Shown: one piece after another, positions 63,722 through 64,000 of the stretch
Numbering within the stretch: the first letter of the stretch is position 1
How the letters are laid out: every line of letters begins with the position of its first letter
Source of the DNA: Haliotis asinina
Taxonomy: Eukaryota > Mollusca > Gastropoda > Lepetellida > Haliotidae
DNA length: 64,000 bases
NCBI RefSeq assembly: GCF_037392515.1
Contig: NC_090282.1
Location: forward strand, 26,273,554-26,337,553
Reading direction: 5' to 3'
Translations under genes and position numbers: made by a program
Notes under the pieces: generated by a model
Told to the model about the DNA's origin: nothing
Seen by the model: the letters and a program-made list of their open reading frames with translations, nothing else
Database searches by the model: none

Positions 63722-64000
63722 CTGGAAAATCAAAAACACGTTTCTAATTTATGGTTTTACAGAGTGTTGTTGGGCATCATACCCCTCTGCAGCATAATCA
63801 TACATTAAAACTGGTAAAAGCCAAAGCTCATGTAACCGTAACGTGTCACGGGTAGTATAAAATCGGCCAATATTATCCTGTTCCCAAAGATAAGATGACA
63901 ACCTTGACAGTATGCGATCTTTGATAATCCAACACACCTGGACAATTAATGCATTATTATCCCTAAAAGTAATTTTTAGCACACCTTTTTTGAAAGGTCA
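63722..64000. other. Intron of C2 gene B, no exon seen
   Basis: No exon matching the first half of the C2 domain is present before the window ends. Confidence 0.4.

Noticed and set aside
1-64000. Bacterial-type features, CRISPR arrays, LTR or capsid-bearing elements
   Set aside because: I looked for spaced direct repeats, long terminal repeats, gag/pol/env-like and Polinton-type coding patterns and saw none that could be supported.

Overview
This window looks like nuclear DNA of a gastropod mollusc, most likely an abalone (Haliotis). Genes are split into short exons with GT/AG introns. The non-coding DNA is full of SINE copies ending in an ATTGCTGAGTGCGGCGTAAA core plus (ACTC)n, a repeat style I associate with abalone. 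The organism is an inference from repeat style, not from a search.

Three protein-coding loci can be built by joining exons in phase. (1) + strand, 1458-21623: a type I membrane protein of about 634 residues. It has a signal peptide, one six-bladed YWTD (LDL-receptor type) beta-propeller, three EGF-like modules, a Thr-rich linker, one membrane helix and a Tyr-bearing acidic tail. An alternative 3' exon at 20472-20563 would give a secreted form. (2) + strand, 43919-53808: a 261-residue short-chain dehydrogenase closest to NAD-dependent 15-hydroxyprostaglandin dehydrogenase (HPGD). All seven coding exons are recovered and the numbering of the catalytic Ser, Tyr and Lys matches the human enzyme. 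The residue pair at 147/148 is changed. (3) - strand, 55462-61730 and 63387-63721: the 3' ends of two tandem paralogues with synaptotagmin-type C2B domains. The first seems to have lost part of its calcium site, and the second runs off the window.

Between and inside the genes lie mobile elements. Introns of gene 1 hold a LINE 3' end (8045-9390), a 150-bp hAT-type MITE with 8-bp target duplications (14248-14397), and two internally deleted Tc1/mariner-like elements in opposite orientation that bracket exons 6-8. The 24-42 kb stretch has no host gene I can support. It holds a satellite (26.0-26.8 kb), a decayed LINE (27.47-29.55 kb), a hAT transposase remnant (32.0-32.4 kb), another Tc1-like relic (35.6-36.2 kb), two similar segments at 36.4 and 38.1 kb, and a polypyrimidine block (40.1-41.0 kb) with a SINE inside. 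Two SINE families share a 3' end, one of them clearly tRNA-derived. I saw no CRISPR array, rRNA, credible tRNA gene, or LTR/Polinton-type element.
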